The notes beneath the pieces are model-generated. The model saw only the letters and a list, made by a program, of their open reading frames with translations, was not told the DNA's origin and did not search any database. Shown here in pieces: positions 47,226 to 58,464 of a DNA stretch of 64,000 nucleotides. The stretch's first letter is position 1, and each line of letters starts with the position of its first letter. Made by a program: the position numbers and the translations under genes. This stretch comes from [Phialemoniopsis] sp. UDSM-2020 (taxonomy: Eukaryota > Ascomycota > Sordariomycetes > Thyridiales > Thyridiaceae), in assembly GCA_018873225.1 (NCBI GenBank), contig JAEILZ010000008.1:2108001-2172000 (forward strand), written 5' to 3'.

Positions 47226-48869
47226 TTAGGCCCAGCCGTTCTTGCGCGCGCCAGGCTTGAGCTGCAGGTACGGGTCGTACTTGTCGTTGCGGTCCACGGG
47301 TCCCACGCCGCCCGGCGGCACGCGGAACGACGACTCCATGGCCTCGTCAAAGTACCTCGTCGCCTGCTCGCTGTCGACGAGCGAGCCTCCGGGTTGGAAG
47401 GGGAGGCGTTCGGCGCCGGGCGGCGCGGGGAACATGCTCGGCGCGGTGTGGTCCCATCCGGCGGGGCCGTCGAGGTCTGTGGGCCGGAAGAGCGCGTCGT
47501 CGAGGGGCGGCAGGCCCTGCTCGGCGCGGCGGCGGCGGCGCTCCTCGGGCGCGTCGAGGAAGGCTGCCGTGCGGTAGCTCTCATGCTCGGCGTCCCGGAG
47601 CTCGTCCAGGTTGGGGATGGGCTGGATGTCGCCGCGGCCGAACCTGAGGTGGTCCACGCCGAAGCCCTGGCCGTCGAGGACTTCTTCGTACTCGCCCTCT
47701 GCATCGTCGTCGGTCAACTCGATGTCTGGATGGGTTGGGTTGCCAGGCATGGCAGCCGGGCCAGAGTCATGGCCCTTCTGTTTGTCGGCGGCGCCAGAAC
47801 CCTCGTTCATCGGGGTGTCTTCATCGTCAGTCGCATCGTTGTCGCGGTACAGGCGAGAACGCGGCTCGGTCATGGGAGAACTCTGTCCAGCAGGGTGACC
47901 GATGTCCATCTGCTCGACCTGAGCATTGCCGCTGCCAGCGCCCAGGCCTAGATACCAGTCATGCTCGATTGGAACATCACGCCGGTCGTCTCCGCCATCC
48001 CAGTCGATGAACTCGTTCATCCAGTCGTCGTTGAGTTCCACTCCCCCAACAATGGCCGGGCCCTGGAACGGGCCATCGTTTGGCGGGACCCGAGCGGCAG
48101 GAGCGGCAGCGGTGTCGGCTTGACGCTGCTCATTGGCAGAAGCAGCAACTTGGTTGGGCTGGATGTTGGAGGGAGCTGGCTGCTTGTCGTTCTGGTCCGG
48201 GGCAGGCTGGTCGGCGGCCGCCTGCTGCGCTGGAGCATCTTGGCTCGGCAAGGGAAGACCTCTTGCGATCGCCTGAGCCACCTCAGGAGGAGGGCTCTTG
48301 CCACCGGGAATCAAGCCAATGGCCTGCAGAAGCGGGGCGTTCTTTTGAAGATTGGCATACTCGGCAGGATTGAGGGCGGACGTATCGACATCCTTGAGAA
48401 GCTGGTCGGCGTGAGCGTTGGCGCGCTTGGTCGCCTCATCAGTCGGAGGTTGCTTGTTGTGGAGAAAGTCGAGGACTTGTTCGCCGGTCTGGTTGAAGTG
48501 GTCATTCAAGGTCGGCTCGGTGTCAAACGGGTTTCGGAAGTAGACACCGCCGGAGATGTCATGGCGATGCTCATGGTTGATCATGCAAATGTCATGGGCT
48601 TTGGCGAACCACAGTCCAGCGGAATCCACTGCAAAGACATCCGAGCCGTGAAAGTGATATTTCTGAAGAATAGCCTTCTGCTGAGCGTGGGAGAGCTCTG
48701 CAGATGCGGGTCGAGACGGAGCGGGGTTGGCAGGAAGTGAGGCGCGAAGTGATTCTTGGTCAGCGCGGGTATCGCGAGTACTCTGCTCAGCAGAGCTGGA
48801 TGCAATGGCAAGGTGAGGGTGGTGGGGGGCCGAAGGGGCTGCCTTCTCGAGCGGTCCCAATGATGGTCC
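47226..48869 (-). CDS. In-frame downstream ORF following a UAG (no initiating ATG)
   Basis: 547 codons in the same frame as the ORF that ends at the UAG 48,870-48,872, with no bases between. The first ATG lies about 95 codons in (MINHEHRHD). Sequence before that ATG already looks coding: a Pro/Ala-rich stretch, then QKAILQKYHFHGSDVFAVDSAGLWFAKAHDIC. A compact region runs on through GGVYFRNPFDTEPTLNDHFNQ. The middle is Gln/Ala/Pro-rich with acidic stretches, and the C-terminus contains short conserved-looking blocks (WMNEFIDWDGGDD, EPRSRLYRDND) and ends KPGARKNGWA. It could be the C-terminal half of a ~1,050-residue protein made by stop readthrough, a second cistron, or one gene with a nonsense mutation or sequencing error. 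I do not recognise the family. Confidence 0.6.
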   Translation of the reverse strand, partial: GPSLGPLEKAAPSAPHHPHLAIASSSAEQSTRDTRADQESLRASLPANPAPSRPASAELSHAQQKAILQKYHFHGSDVFAVDSAGLWFAKAHDICMINHEHRHDISGGVYFRNPFDTEPTLNDHFNQTGEQVLDFLHNKQPPTDEATKRANAHADQLLKDVDTSALNPAEYANLQKNAPLLQAIGLIPGGKSPPPEVAQAIARGLPLPSQDAPAQQAAADQPAPDQNDKQPAPSNIQPNQVAASANEQRQADTAAAPAARVPPNDGPFQGPAIVGGVELNDDWMNEFIDWDGGDDRRDVPIEHDWYLGLGAGSGNAQVEQMDIGHPAGQSSPMTEPRSRLYRDNDATDDEDTPMNEGSGAADKQKGHDSGPAAMPGNPTHPDIELTDDDAEGEYEEVLDGQGFGVDHLRFGRGDIQPIPNLDELRDAEHESYRTAAFLDAPEERRRRRAEQGLPPLDDALFRPTDLDGPAGWDHTAPSMFPAPPGAERLPFQPGGSLVDSEQATRYFDEAMESSFRVPPGGVGPVDRNDKYDPYLQLKPGARKNGWA

Positions 48870-50460
48870 CTAACGCTTCATTGGGGGCTCCTCGTCGCGT
48901 CCCAGAAAGTCGAGCAAGCGGCCGGCGCCTGGCATGTTTGCGGCTGGAAAGTTGTTGAAGTCAAAGGATTCAGCGCCAAAGCCAGGAGTTTGTGCTTGAT
49001 CCAAACTCTGCTGCTGAGCATCAAAGAGCTTGCGGTTGAAGTTTGTGATGGGAAGGCCGTTCTGAGGATGACCGACGAAGGGATTAGCTAGGTAATCGTC
49101 GCGTGCCAGGGAAGCAGGGTGGATAGTGCCTTCGGGAGCGGTGCCTAAGAAATCCTTCGGTCGCTGCGGGTCGTTGTCAACGCGAGTGAATGCGTTGCTG
49201 TAGGCAGTTGGGTAGGTTGGCTGGCCAAGCGACGGGGGAGGGTAAGGGGCAGGAAATGTGGGCACTCCTGGCGGCTTGGAGATGGGCCTAGAATTGTTGA
49301 CAGCAAGCTGAGATTTGGTGTTTTGGAGGTTTTGCGCCGACAAGTTAGTCTGTGCATACTTGATCTTCAGGATCATTCTACCGTCAGCTCCCTCGACGAG
49401 AGATGAATGGGTGGAGCTAGAGGCATTGCCGAGCCGCTCCTGCATCGCGACAGGCATCGGAACAGTCACCAGACCAGGTCGAGTTTCGTGTCGGCGAGCT
49501 ACAGCACCGTTTGGCTGTGCCAGAGGTCGAGATGGCAGAGTAAAAGATGAGCCCGTATCCTGTGTTTGGCTTCCTCGAGTGAAATCGATTGATCCCGTAG
49601 AGCGCTTGCGGGGCTGCTCAGGCGAAGGAGAAGGACGGGGGCGTTTTTGTCCCCCTTCTGGCATCGCCGTTCCCTGGCTGATAGCGGCATATGGGCCAGG
49701 AGACATGTGAGAAGGGGCCGCTCCGTCGAGGTTCCTGGCTTCGACTGCAGAGGCCTGGTCATTCTCAAGTTCAGAAGCGGAAGCCACCGGCTTCAACAAC
49801 CACTCATACGCTGGCTCTGATTCTTGGGCAGACTCTCGGGCAGACTGCTGATCGGACTTATCCAGCTCAGTTTCTTGGACGGACTCTGGCGAAAGCAACA
49901 TCGAGCCGTTGCCCACCGCGGCAGCAGCAGTCTGTATCGGTGCTTGCATCTCCTGGGGCGGGCTGACCTGAAGTTGGTCTTCGACGCCCCCTTGTTCACC
50001 GAGTTGGACGCCCTCCTGCTGGGAAATCCCGTGAGCGCGGCCATCGGGGCTAGCCGAACTGCCCAAGTTGGGCAAACTCTGCTGCTGCTCGGCAGCGTAG
50101 GCGACGAATTTGTCCGAGAGGTAGACGGAGTCAGGGACATATCCTGCAGTACCAGGAGCACCTGGCCTGGCTCCATGGAAAGGGGGATGCAGCAACGCGT
50201 GGCTACAAAGATCCCCTGTTAGTACAAAATCAGGCAAGGACGCATACAAAAGCCATCAAAATCAAAACGAGAGTGCAAACTAACCCATAGTCAGCAGATC
50301 GGCCGTACTGCTGAGCAACCCATTTATACTGGTTGCTGCCGAAATTGGGGTCGTTGAAGTGAGCTGCGTACTGTGCGATGAAGTCATCGCGGTCGAAGCT
50401 CCAGATGTTCAGACATACCCAGCGGCGCTGTTCTTCGGAGTAGTGGGCGTGAGGAGCCAT
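48870..50460 (-). CDS. Uncharacterised fungal protein ending at UAG directly before an in-frame ORF
   Basis: Two exons: complement of 50285-50460 and 48870-50202 (82-bp intron with CTAAC branch), giving 502 residues. The N-terminus MAPHAHYSEEQRRWVCLNIWSFDRDDF reads as a compact helical domain of about 60 residues; it looks like a DNA-binding-style helical unit, but I cannot name it. The rest is Gln/Ser/Pro-rich with a basic PRKRSTGSIDF patch. A conserved-looking block (RMILKIKYAQTNLSAQNLQN) is followed by GFGAESFDFNNFPAANMPGAGRLLDFLGRDEEPP at the end (described as positions 465-498). The stop is UAG, and the following codons stay open for 547 triplets. A nuclear role is a guess from composition. 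Confidence 0.75.
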
Positions 50461-52227
50461 GTTCGCTATATTCAGCCCGTGGTTTCGACGGCAACGAACA
50501 AGGCGAAATAAAAATCACGGGTAATTCAAAACTTTACAGTAAACGCACGAGAAGGAGAAAGCTCAAATGGAATAGAAAACAGAACGATGGGAAGCTGAGG
50601 TATTTGGTGTTTCGATACCTCCTGAGAAGTGAAGCCAGCTACAATGTGAGGTCAAGTCAATGAAGGAAAGTGGCACAACCTCGAGTGTGGTACCTGAAAG
50701 CCAACTTCCTAGGGGCTTTGAGATATCAATTGGCCTTGGATGTGCAAGAGAAGGTGAAGTTGGTGAAGATGAATGAAGGTGGTGGACAGGAGGAGAGAGT
50801 TGGTGAGGTGAAGGGGTGAAGAAGAGATGGTGGGAAACTGCAAAGGAATAATTGTTGACGTGTTTGTGGACGTGTCAGACGCTGACTGAAGGAGTGAATG
50901 AACCAGGATAAAGTAATGCGGGTCTTTAGATGCTTGGAAGAGAAGTTCTTCACTCTTGGTCTTGTCGGCATGGCGATGCCTGATCAGGCTGCGAGCCTCG
51001 CCGGGGCGGGTCCTGGATGCCGACCGGAGGGTCGGCACAAGACCCGAACTAGCACAGGCAACTGTGGCACACTTCTGCAGAAGCTGCCATTCAAGTCTCG
51101 GAAGATCTTCCTCAGTTCGAGGATAGGCAAGCTTGACAGACTGATCAAAGCCTTGTTCGGTTCTGTCGTACCAACCGGAGACTTGAAAAGCGGTTGTTGT
51201 GATGGAGTGGCTTAACGGACTAGAGAACTCTCTGCTACCTGTGGTTCTGATTCGGCAATATAGCAGGTTTGACTCTTCCGCGGCGTAGCACACGGTTCTC
51301 CGCTCTGTGTGTTTACGTTGAAATATGTGTTCGGGCCGCGCTGTCCATGTTTTGTAGGCACATCGTGTTTCACGCATCGAGATCTAGTCATTCGTGTTCA
51401 ATGTACTCGAGCCGGTTGTCGCTACTCTTGTGATTCCAATAATCAGGAAGCTGGCAATGTGAACAGCACACACACGTCCTTCGCTGATTGAGCGATGTGC
51501 TTGTCCATGCTCCGGGTGTTCAATGGTTGCTAGACGATATTGGTCTGATACGGCGTTCACTGCTTGTGTAAGGAGTCGCTACTGTCCGGGGTCTGAAGGA
51601 GGCTCGATAGATAGATGGATAGTATCGGTCCACGATATTAACAATTGCACAGATAGGGAAAGCCAAGTGCTTCGCTGGAAAGACACTTTAATGCCAAGGA
51701 AATAGCTACAGTCAGTCCTGTTACCCATCTACGATAGGATTTGGAGGCCACTCACGTATGACACCAAGCCAGTGGGATCGATGAATCACTTCCTGGGCGT
51801 GACATGTTTGCTAAGCAGAGTAGTTGATGAGGATCGGACGAATGCTCATCATCTGTCAACTAGATACGGGCTGGATATTAGCAAGCAAGCGCCAGAATAC
51901 TGTCGAGCCCCTGAGCACACGCGGGTGATGCCCGTCCTCGTAATGTGTCTTTATTTACCTAGGTACTCATAAACTGATTGATACCTTGATGAGTAAACGC
52001 CCATAGATGACCTGACCAGGCTGTCACTGCCTGGACAGAAAAGAGCCCCTTGGGATGTACATAGAGAAAGCCACCCGATCCAAGTCTTTGCATAGTCGTA
52101 CCAGCCATGTATGCTCCGTATCGTAACGCCGACCCCCTCATACAGCCACTTGGCTGCCTGATCATATCCATGTCGTTCATAATATCGCATGTAACATCTC
52201 AAAGGACGTGAAGCAATAAGGCACTGC
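50461..52227. other. Intergenic region upstream of the UAG-joined ORFs
   Basis: 1.8 kb with the promoter of the minus-strand gene and the 3' flank of the kelch-BTB gene. On the minus strand, 50,720-50,880 is pyrimidine-rich, as in fungal leaders. The 222-codon frame at 50,709-51,377 is not convincing. Confidence 0.5.
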
Positions 52228-54636
52228 CTAGTTCATCTCCATCCCATCGTCATCATCAATCTCGGATTCGAGCATCTGCGACTGATGGCTACTGATGCTC
52301 TCCTTGCGCCGAGAGATGCCACTGGCACCGTCCGAGAACCTTCCACCATCAAGTGCGGATCCGAACAGATCCACCTCCTCGCCCCCGATTACCCTGCCTT
52401 CCGTGTCAATCTCTTGGGAGAGCTCCACAAGAGCTGTTCGAGGTAGACGTAAGAAACCGCTAGTCCTGACGATCCGTCCCCAGTGTGTCAAGCAGAAACC
52501 GGCGGCTCTCTTCCGTAGCCACTCCTCGTTCGCCACTCCTGCGCAGTACCAGATTGTGCAGGCATGCTCGACATCCAGCTCCTTGGCAAGTCGATTGACG
52601 CAAAGCAGTCGAAGATGGGGGATATTGTATATGTTGGACATGACAAGTAGACCTGCCACATCAGAGAGGTTGGCGGTGGCGGTGGGCAAATCGCCCTCAG
52701 CGTCGTCAGAGGGAGGGTCGATGCGGTCTGTGTACAGGTAGTACAAAAATGCTTTCACCACGCTGTATGGCTCAGGGATGTGCATCTTTTTCGTGTGAAA
52801 CTCTGCCATCTGCGAAGCCCACAAGCGCGCGAAATGGGGCCATCGAGCCTGGAGGATGAGTCTGTGAACGTGGATCGGTGGCGACGTTGGAGTGTCGGGG
52901 GACAGCCATATGTTTTGGCCTCCGTCCGTGTCGTTGGGGCGCACTAGAGCAGAGCCAACTATATCATCCTCGCTCCACTCGCCAGAAAGTGCTGTGATCA
53001 CGAAGTCGGTTCCGCTACCAGTTTCTGGCGCTTGGTTAAAAAGCTTGGACAGATCTGACCCTAAGCCCCGTGAAGGAGTTTCGGCATCTCGAATTCGCGA
53101 CGACTGTCGCACAAGCTCATTGCGTGGATCCGGGGTGAGATTGTTGCCCAGGAACCCATACCTTCGGAGGTCAATCTCCATAATATCGCTGAGATACTCC
53201 TCCAAGCCATTTGCGCCGAGCTCGATGGCGCCAGGGTCGGTCGGGCAGCCGAGGAGCCAAGCCTTGGTACCATCCTCGTTCATGGTGCAGTAATGCCATC
53301 TATACCCCGACTTGAAGACTTCACGGCCCTCTGCAAGTTTCTGCCAGCGGAGGCCGGATAGGTCTAGGGCTGAGAGTGAGCAGTCCTTGGATGTAGTCGT
53401 TGCGGCTGGTGTGACGAAGTCGAGTAATGTCCCCGACGAATAGACGTGAAAGTGGATACCTGAGCCCTGTGAAGGCACGCTCGATCCAGACACAAACTTC
53501 AATGCGGAAATCGAGCCGGGTGCCATCGGTGCAAACGCCTTGAGCTGGAAGGAGGGTGTGCTGACCTGCGCTGTTCTGGAATTGGCAGCATATCCCGACG
53601 TACCAACGGCCGGCGATGGTGCGATCGAGTAAGACGGTCGTGATGATGGGCTGGCGCGGTTGCTCAGAGCCTGGCGCTCAAGGGAGCTCATGTGAGAGGA
53701 CGCTTGGAAAGCTGGAATACCCTTCAGATCCAGCCACCACAGGTCGCTAACCTTGTCCATATCTTCACCCAAGCCTCCAAACACCCAGACTTTGTCGTCC
53801 CTTGTATCTCGAGTTAGTCTCTCGCGACGGTTGCAATAGAGTTTTCAAACATACCAGATATAGGCCGAGTGATCGAACCTGCCGACAAATCGCCAAGCCC
53901 GGGACCACGTGTAGGTCTTGAGGTCCAGATAGCATATATCGTCCAGCACATAGCTGTCGTGGCCTGTTATTCCGCCTACGATGAAAAGCTTATCATCGTG
54001 CAAGACTGCGGCATGTCGCGCGCGGCCTTTGGGGATGGGACCCGAGACCTGTGGCTGCGTCCAATGGGCCGTCTTTAGGTCGAAAATGATCAGGTCGGAC
54101 AGGTACGTGCGATGCTCGTTTTCGCCGCCAAATACAAGAAGCTTGTCGCCCTGATAGAGAGTTGCGGTGTGACCTAGATTTCTGTCAGCAAGACGCTCAA
54201 ACGCAGAAAATGACTAGAGTAATCCGGAAAACGTACCCATGCGCACGCCGGGTATATCGCCATAGTTGTCAACGAGGCTCCATTGCTGGCTCACAAGGTC
54301 GAGCCGCAAGACGTGGTTGTAGACCTCATCGGTATACTGATCGAAGCCTCCAAAGGCATAAATTTGGTTATTGCCACAGTATGTTACTGAGGCATTGACC
54401 AAACATGCCGGCCTTTGGCCAAGAGTGCGAGTGACCTTGGGTCGGTAGCCATCCATCATCGCCCGGCTCTTCATGGGCGAGTTGGGCATGATATATGTGT
54501 TGTTAGACGAGGCTGCGGAGCCGGGCGTCATGGTCGAGTTCAGCGACGAAAAAGACGACGACTGGCTTGGACCTTGCACACCTCCGCCGAATATAGACTG
54601 TGACCCGGACCCGGACGGAGTTGACGGCTGAGCCAT
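52228..54636 (-). CDS. Kelch-BTB protein, Ral2/LZTR1-like
   Basis: Three exons: complement of 54237-54636, 53855-54173 and 52228-53800, giving 763 residues; introns are 63 and 54 bp. After a ~60-residue Ser-rich N-terminus, kelch repeats run from about 75 to 270: NQIYAFGGFDQYTDEV, GDKLLVFGGENEHRTYLSDL, DDKLFIVGGITGHDSYVLDD and DKVWVFGGLGEDMDKVSDLWW. A divergent BTB domain lies at about 505-650 (DFVITALSG, HVHRLILQARWPHFARLW, VVKAFLYYLYTDRID) with a BACK-like helical tail (LCVNRLAKELDVEHACTIWYCA). The kelch-then-BTB order is that of fission yeast Ral2 and animal LZTR1. Ral2 promotes Ras1 activation, and LZTR1 is a CUL3 adaptor for Ras-family GTPases. Orthology is inference. The gene is divergent from CDC20. 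Confidence 0.85.
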
Positions 54637-55680
54637 GACTTTAGTTCTTGTCGCGAAGTACTATCTTGGCATTTCGACAATGGGTTAACCGAATTGTAGT
54701 GTTCGATGATGGCGGGTAGGCGGCAAACAGCGGCAGGCTGGACGACACAGCAAGAAGAGAGTATGCAATCGCAATCAGCACCAGCGAGAACGTCTCGGCT
54801 AGGCTGTTTGAAGCGTTCTAGTTGATTGAATCTTGATCACCCAAACCTTGATGGTCATACAGGTGCAACAAGACGTTGATTGAGAGTGGAGCGAGAGTCT
54901 CGACCACGGAGGACCGATGAACGACACATGCAGTGGGAGAAAATCGTTCCGGGGCTAAAACTGCGATTTCTGCCAGGGGAAAGCGGCTACAGTAGCAGGT
55001 AATGTTAGACTACAGGTGCCTTACCACCACCAAAAGAGCAGGTACGTACAAAGGGAAGATCGCCCCATCCACCTGTCCAATCACTTGCCTTGCAGCGAAG
55101 GGAAAGAGCGGGTCTTATGGGCCTTTATTCGGAATTGCGGAGGAAGAGAGTAGCCGCAGGATCTTGAGTGAAGCCTTACCGGATTAGGTCTGGTTTCACA
55201 GGCCAACAGGGAATTCCCTGTCAGTGGAAACCGGTCTGCGCCTCCAGCGGCCGTTGCCCCGCCAATGCATGGCCTGTGCACCAATGTCAACATCACCGAT
55301 AAAAGCTGCCTCACCACTTCATACTCTCGATTCCTACTTCTCCTCTCCTCCTCCTGAACCCTCAAACCTCTTCAATCCGCTCCCCCTCCTCCTCCTGCTC
55401 CCGCTCTCTCTCTCGTGCTTCATAAGCACCTCAGAATCACATCACTTGCCTTGCACAAGAATATCTATCAAGTCCACTAGATCGTTTCGCTCTCGTAGCC
55501 ATTCGATCGCCCCACCGACTTACAGCCGTTCTTCGTGAAGGCCGTTTCGATACATCGAGAACAACAGAAAGAATACTAACAATCCAGGAACCATTAGCTT
55601 GAGTCTCTTGGAGCTCGTTCGATTTATCGGAAAAGCTCAATCACTCTTCGATACTCCACAGTCACAGTCACACAGTCAAA
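54637..55680. other. Divergent intergenic region, kelch-BTB and CDC20
   Basis: 1,044 bp between divergent start codons. A strongly CT-rich stretch at 55,320-55,420 followed by a CA-rich segment just before the start looks like the CDC20 promoter and leader. No other gene. Confidence 0.55.
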
Positions 55681-57492
55681 ATGGCAACCGCTGCGACAGT
55701 ATCAACTCCCCTCAAGTCCCACGCCGGACTTTTCTCCTCCCGCACCGCTGGCGGTCGCATGCCCCTCACCCCCTCGCCCCGTCAACGGTCAACGACAGCC
55801 GCTGCCGTGAACCTGAACTCCTCCCCGTTCACGCCGGAGCACAAGTCAAGCATTGACGGGTACCGCGCACAGTCCAAGTCGGTGTACGGAAATAACTTCT
55901 CAGCACACCTTGCCAAGTCAAGCTCCAAGGGTGCCCACCGCGACTCCCCCAAGTCCAACATCGCCCGCGGTGTTTCCACGCCGAGGAAGGCTCTCGAGCT
56001 CGGCGTTTCAGACTTCACTCTGACTGGTACCGGCCAGCACACCAAGACCCCGTCCAGCGCCCGATCCAAGAAGGCACCCCTCAGACAAAAGTCGACCAAG
56101 ACGACCCTGAGCTATGCTGGTGACCGCTTTATCCCCAACCGAGCAGCCAGCTCTGCTATTGCCAATGTCGGCTCGGGAAAGCTCGATATCCAAGACAAGC
56201 AGCGACCCAAGAGCAGCGGAGATGCGTCTGCCGTCCTGTCGTCTGCCACTGACGATGCCATCGCTGCTTTGGAGGGCCTGAACATCGACGATGAGGAGCC
56301 CGAGTTCTCCTTGCGTCCGTCGCCCACCACCGCCGCCTACCAAGACTCTCTTGCCAATGCCTGCGGCGTCAACCTGAACACTCGCATCCTTCAATTCAAG
56401 CCTGCCCCTCCCGAGTCTTCCAAGCCTATCGACCTTCGCCAGCAGTACAACCGGCCCCTCAAGCCGGCCAGTGCGAACTCTGCACAGTTCCGCCGTCGTG
56501 TTGCCACTGCTGCCGAGAAGGCCTTGGATGCTCCTGGCCTGATCGACGACTACTATCTGAACCTGCTCGACTGGTCGTCTGGCAACCAGGTCGCCATTGG
56601 CCTGGAGCGAAGCGTCTACATTTGGTCCGCCGACAAGGGTAGCGTGAGCTGCCTCCTCGAGAGCAGCGCCGACACCTATGTCAGCAGCGTCAAGTGGTCT
56701 GGCGACGGTGCCTATGTCGGTGTTGGCCTCGGAACTGGCGAGGTGCAGATCTGGGATGTCGCTGAGGGCATGAAGGTCCGCAGCATGTTTGGACACGACA
56801 CGCGTGTTGGCGTCATGGGCTGGAACAAGCACATTCTCTCCACTGGTTCGCGCAGCGGCCTGGTGTTCAACCACGACGTTCGCATTGCGGAGCACAAGGT
56901 TGCTGAGCTCGTCTCGCACACCTCTGAGGTCTGCGGCCTCGAGTGGCGCTCAGACGGTGCGCAGCTTGCCACCGGCGGTAACGATAACCTCGTGTCCATT
57001 TGGGATGCGCGCTCGCTTGCCGTTCCCAAGTTCACCAAGACCAACCACAAGGCTGCCGTCAAGGCTCTGGCTTGGTGCCCGTGGAACATGAACCTCCTCG
57101 CGACCGGAGGTGGCTCGTACGATCGCCACATCCACTTCTGGAACTCGACCTCGGGCGCCCGTGTCAACAGCATCGACACTGGCTCGCAAGTCACCAGCCT
57201 TCGCTGGAGCCCTCACTACCGTGAGATTGTCAGCTCCAGCGGCTTCCCCGACAACTCCCTCAGCATCTGGAGCTACCCTACCCTCGTCCGCAATGTCGAG
57301 ATCCCGGCCCACGAGAGCCGTGTCCTTCACAGCTGCATCAGCCCCGACGGCCAGATGCTGGCTACTGCTGCGGCCGACGAGAGCCTGAAGTTCTGGAGAC
57401 TGTTTGAGAAGAAGGCTGGTGCCGGTGCCGGTGTTGGTGGCGCTGGCTCATCCAGCAAGGCAGACATGGCCAAGCAGATGACCATTCGATAA
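55681..57492 (+). CDS. CDC20: CDC20, activator of the anaphase-promoting complex
   Basis: Intronless ORF of 603 residues. Residues 1-280 are disordered and Ser/Pro-rich with the C-box DRFIPNR at 148-154, needed for APC/C binding, and a Mad2-interacting NTRILQFKP at 233-241. A minimal RxxL destruction-box candidate (RKAL) is at about 102-105. Residues 288 to about 580 form the seven-bladed WD40 propeller, starting with the family hallmark DDYYLNLLDWS and including HTSEVCGLEWRSDGAQLATGGND and FPDNSLSIWSYPTL. The protein ends MTIR, the IR tail that docks on APC3. The Mad2 motif supports Cdc20 rather than Cdh1. It controls securin and cyclin B destruction at anaphase onset. Confidence 0.95.
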   Translation: MATAATVSTPLKSHAGLFSSRTAGGRMPLTPSPRQRSTTAAAVNLNSSPFTPEHKSSIDGYRAQSKSVYGNNFSAHLAKSSSKGAHRDSPKSNIARGVSTPRKALELGVSDFTLTGTGQHTKTPSSARSKKAPLRQKSTKTTLSYAGDRFIPNRAASSAIANVGSGKLDIQDKQRPKSSGDASAVLSSATDDAIAALEGLNIDDEEPEFSLRPSPTTAAYQDSLANACGVNLNTRILQFKPAPPESSKPIDLRQQYNRPLKPASANSAQFRRRVATAAEKALDAPGLIDDYYLNLLDWSSGNQVAIGLERSVYIWSADKGSVSCLLESSADTYVSSVKWSGDGAYVGVGLGTGEVQIWDVAEGMKVRSMFGHDTRVGVMGWNKHILSTGSRSGLVFNHDVRIAEHKVAELVSHTSEVCGLEWRSDGAQLATGGNDNLVSIWDARSLAVPKFTKTNHKAAVKALAWCPWNMNLLATGGGSYDRHIHFWNSTSGARVNSIDTGSQVTSLRWSPHYREIVSSSGFPDNSLSIWSYPTLVRNVEIPAHESRVLHSCISPDGQMLATAAADESLKFWRLFEKKAGAGAGVGGAGSSSKADMAKQMTIR

Positions 57493-58464
57493 ACGCCCAG
57501 AAGACGATTCTGAGGCTGATTACATGTCAGGATCAATCAACAGAACAACGGTAGGTATAACACGGTTCCCTTCTGGCATTGCATCGGTCTGGGATTCCTG
57601 TCGTTTTGGTCAATTCAGCGCGGAGTTGGGGAGTTGCGTTCGCAAATAGGGCTGCCCACTCAAGTGGTACGAAGGGACTTCTACGCAGGGACGAGAATGT
57701 CTGGTTTTACGAGTTTATGATGGAACATTGATGGACATATCACGGCTAGGGACTACACATAGTCAGCAGTGGATTATAATCATAAGTTGTCGCGTTGGTG
57801 TAAATTTCGGACTCTGCTCTCATGTGACTTGCCCTCAACGTGATATTAAAAGTGAGCCCGAATACAGTGTTAAATCAATATGATATCCAAAGGGTACTTG
57901 AGGAAAGTCTGATGCAAAATTCACAATCGGATGAAATACATTTGCGAAGTCTGTGGGCACTTGGTATGATGGTGATGATGACCCCTCACGGTAGTTGGCT
58001 ATCAATATCATTGTACGAAAATCCCCCGCTTGATTCGAATCGGCTCAGGCACGCCAGGCAGGATCTTCCCCACTTTTCGAAGCCGATGCCTAGATGACTA
58101 AGCGGGGCTGGGTGATTTCATAGGTCCAATTCCAACTTCAAGAACAAAGTGAACTTGACAAACACCTTTCCCCAACATCACTATCTCGACAACTCCTCCT
58201 CTGGAAGATCTTCCAGAGCTTCCTACAGAGGGCGCATCGAAGTAGTGCTCATATTTCCGCAAGCGTGGGCTGGATCTCGGGAGAACTCGTCTCACTTGCT
58301 ACTCGCACCTCGGCTCTGACGAAGCGATCGCCTCGACACCCTCTGTCTGACCAATAGACACCACTTCGCCACGATAGTCTCTCAGACTTCGCTTCGCATA
58401 AGGCGCATTCACGGCTAGGAGGTCTGGAGGAATTCGGAGACGCATCTCCAAATAGTAGAACAAG
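57493..58464. other. Intergenic region between CDC20 and TOA1
   Basis: 972 bp between two plus-strand genes: CDC20 3' UTR followed by the TOA1 promoter. No convincing ORF or RNA gene. Confidence 0.5.

Noticed and set aside
48836..48875. Cryptic intron that would remove the UAG between the two fused ORFs
   Set aside because: A GTTAGG donor and GGCAG acceptor would keep frame but give only a 36-bp intron with no branch site, shorter than any other intron in the window. No good donor was seen in the ~350 nt before the UAG for a longer intron.
56008..56919. 303-codon minus-strand frame inside CDC20
   Set aside because: Antisense shadow of a strongly codon-biased gene; no domain and no splice context.
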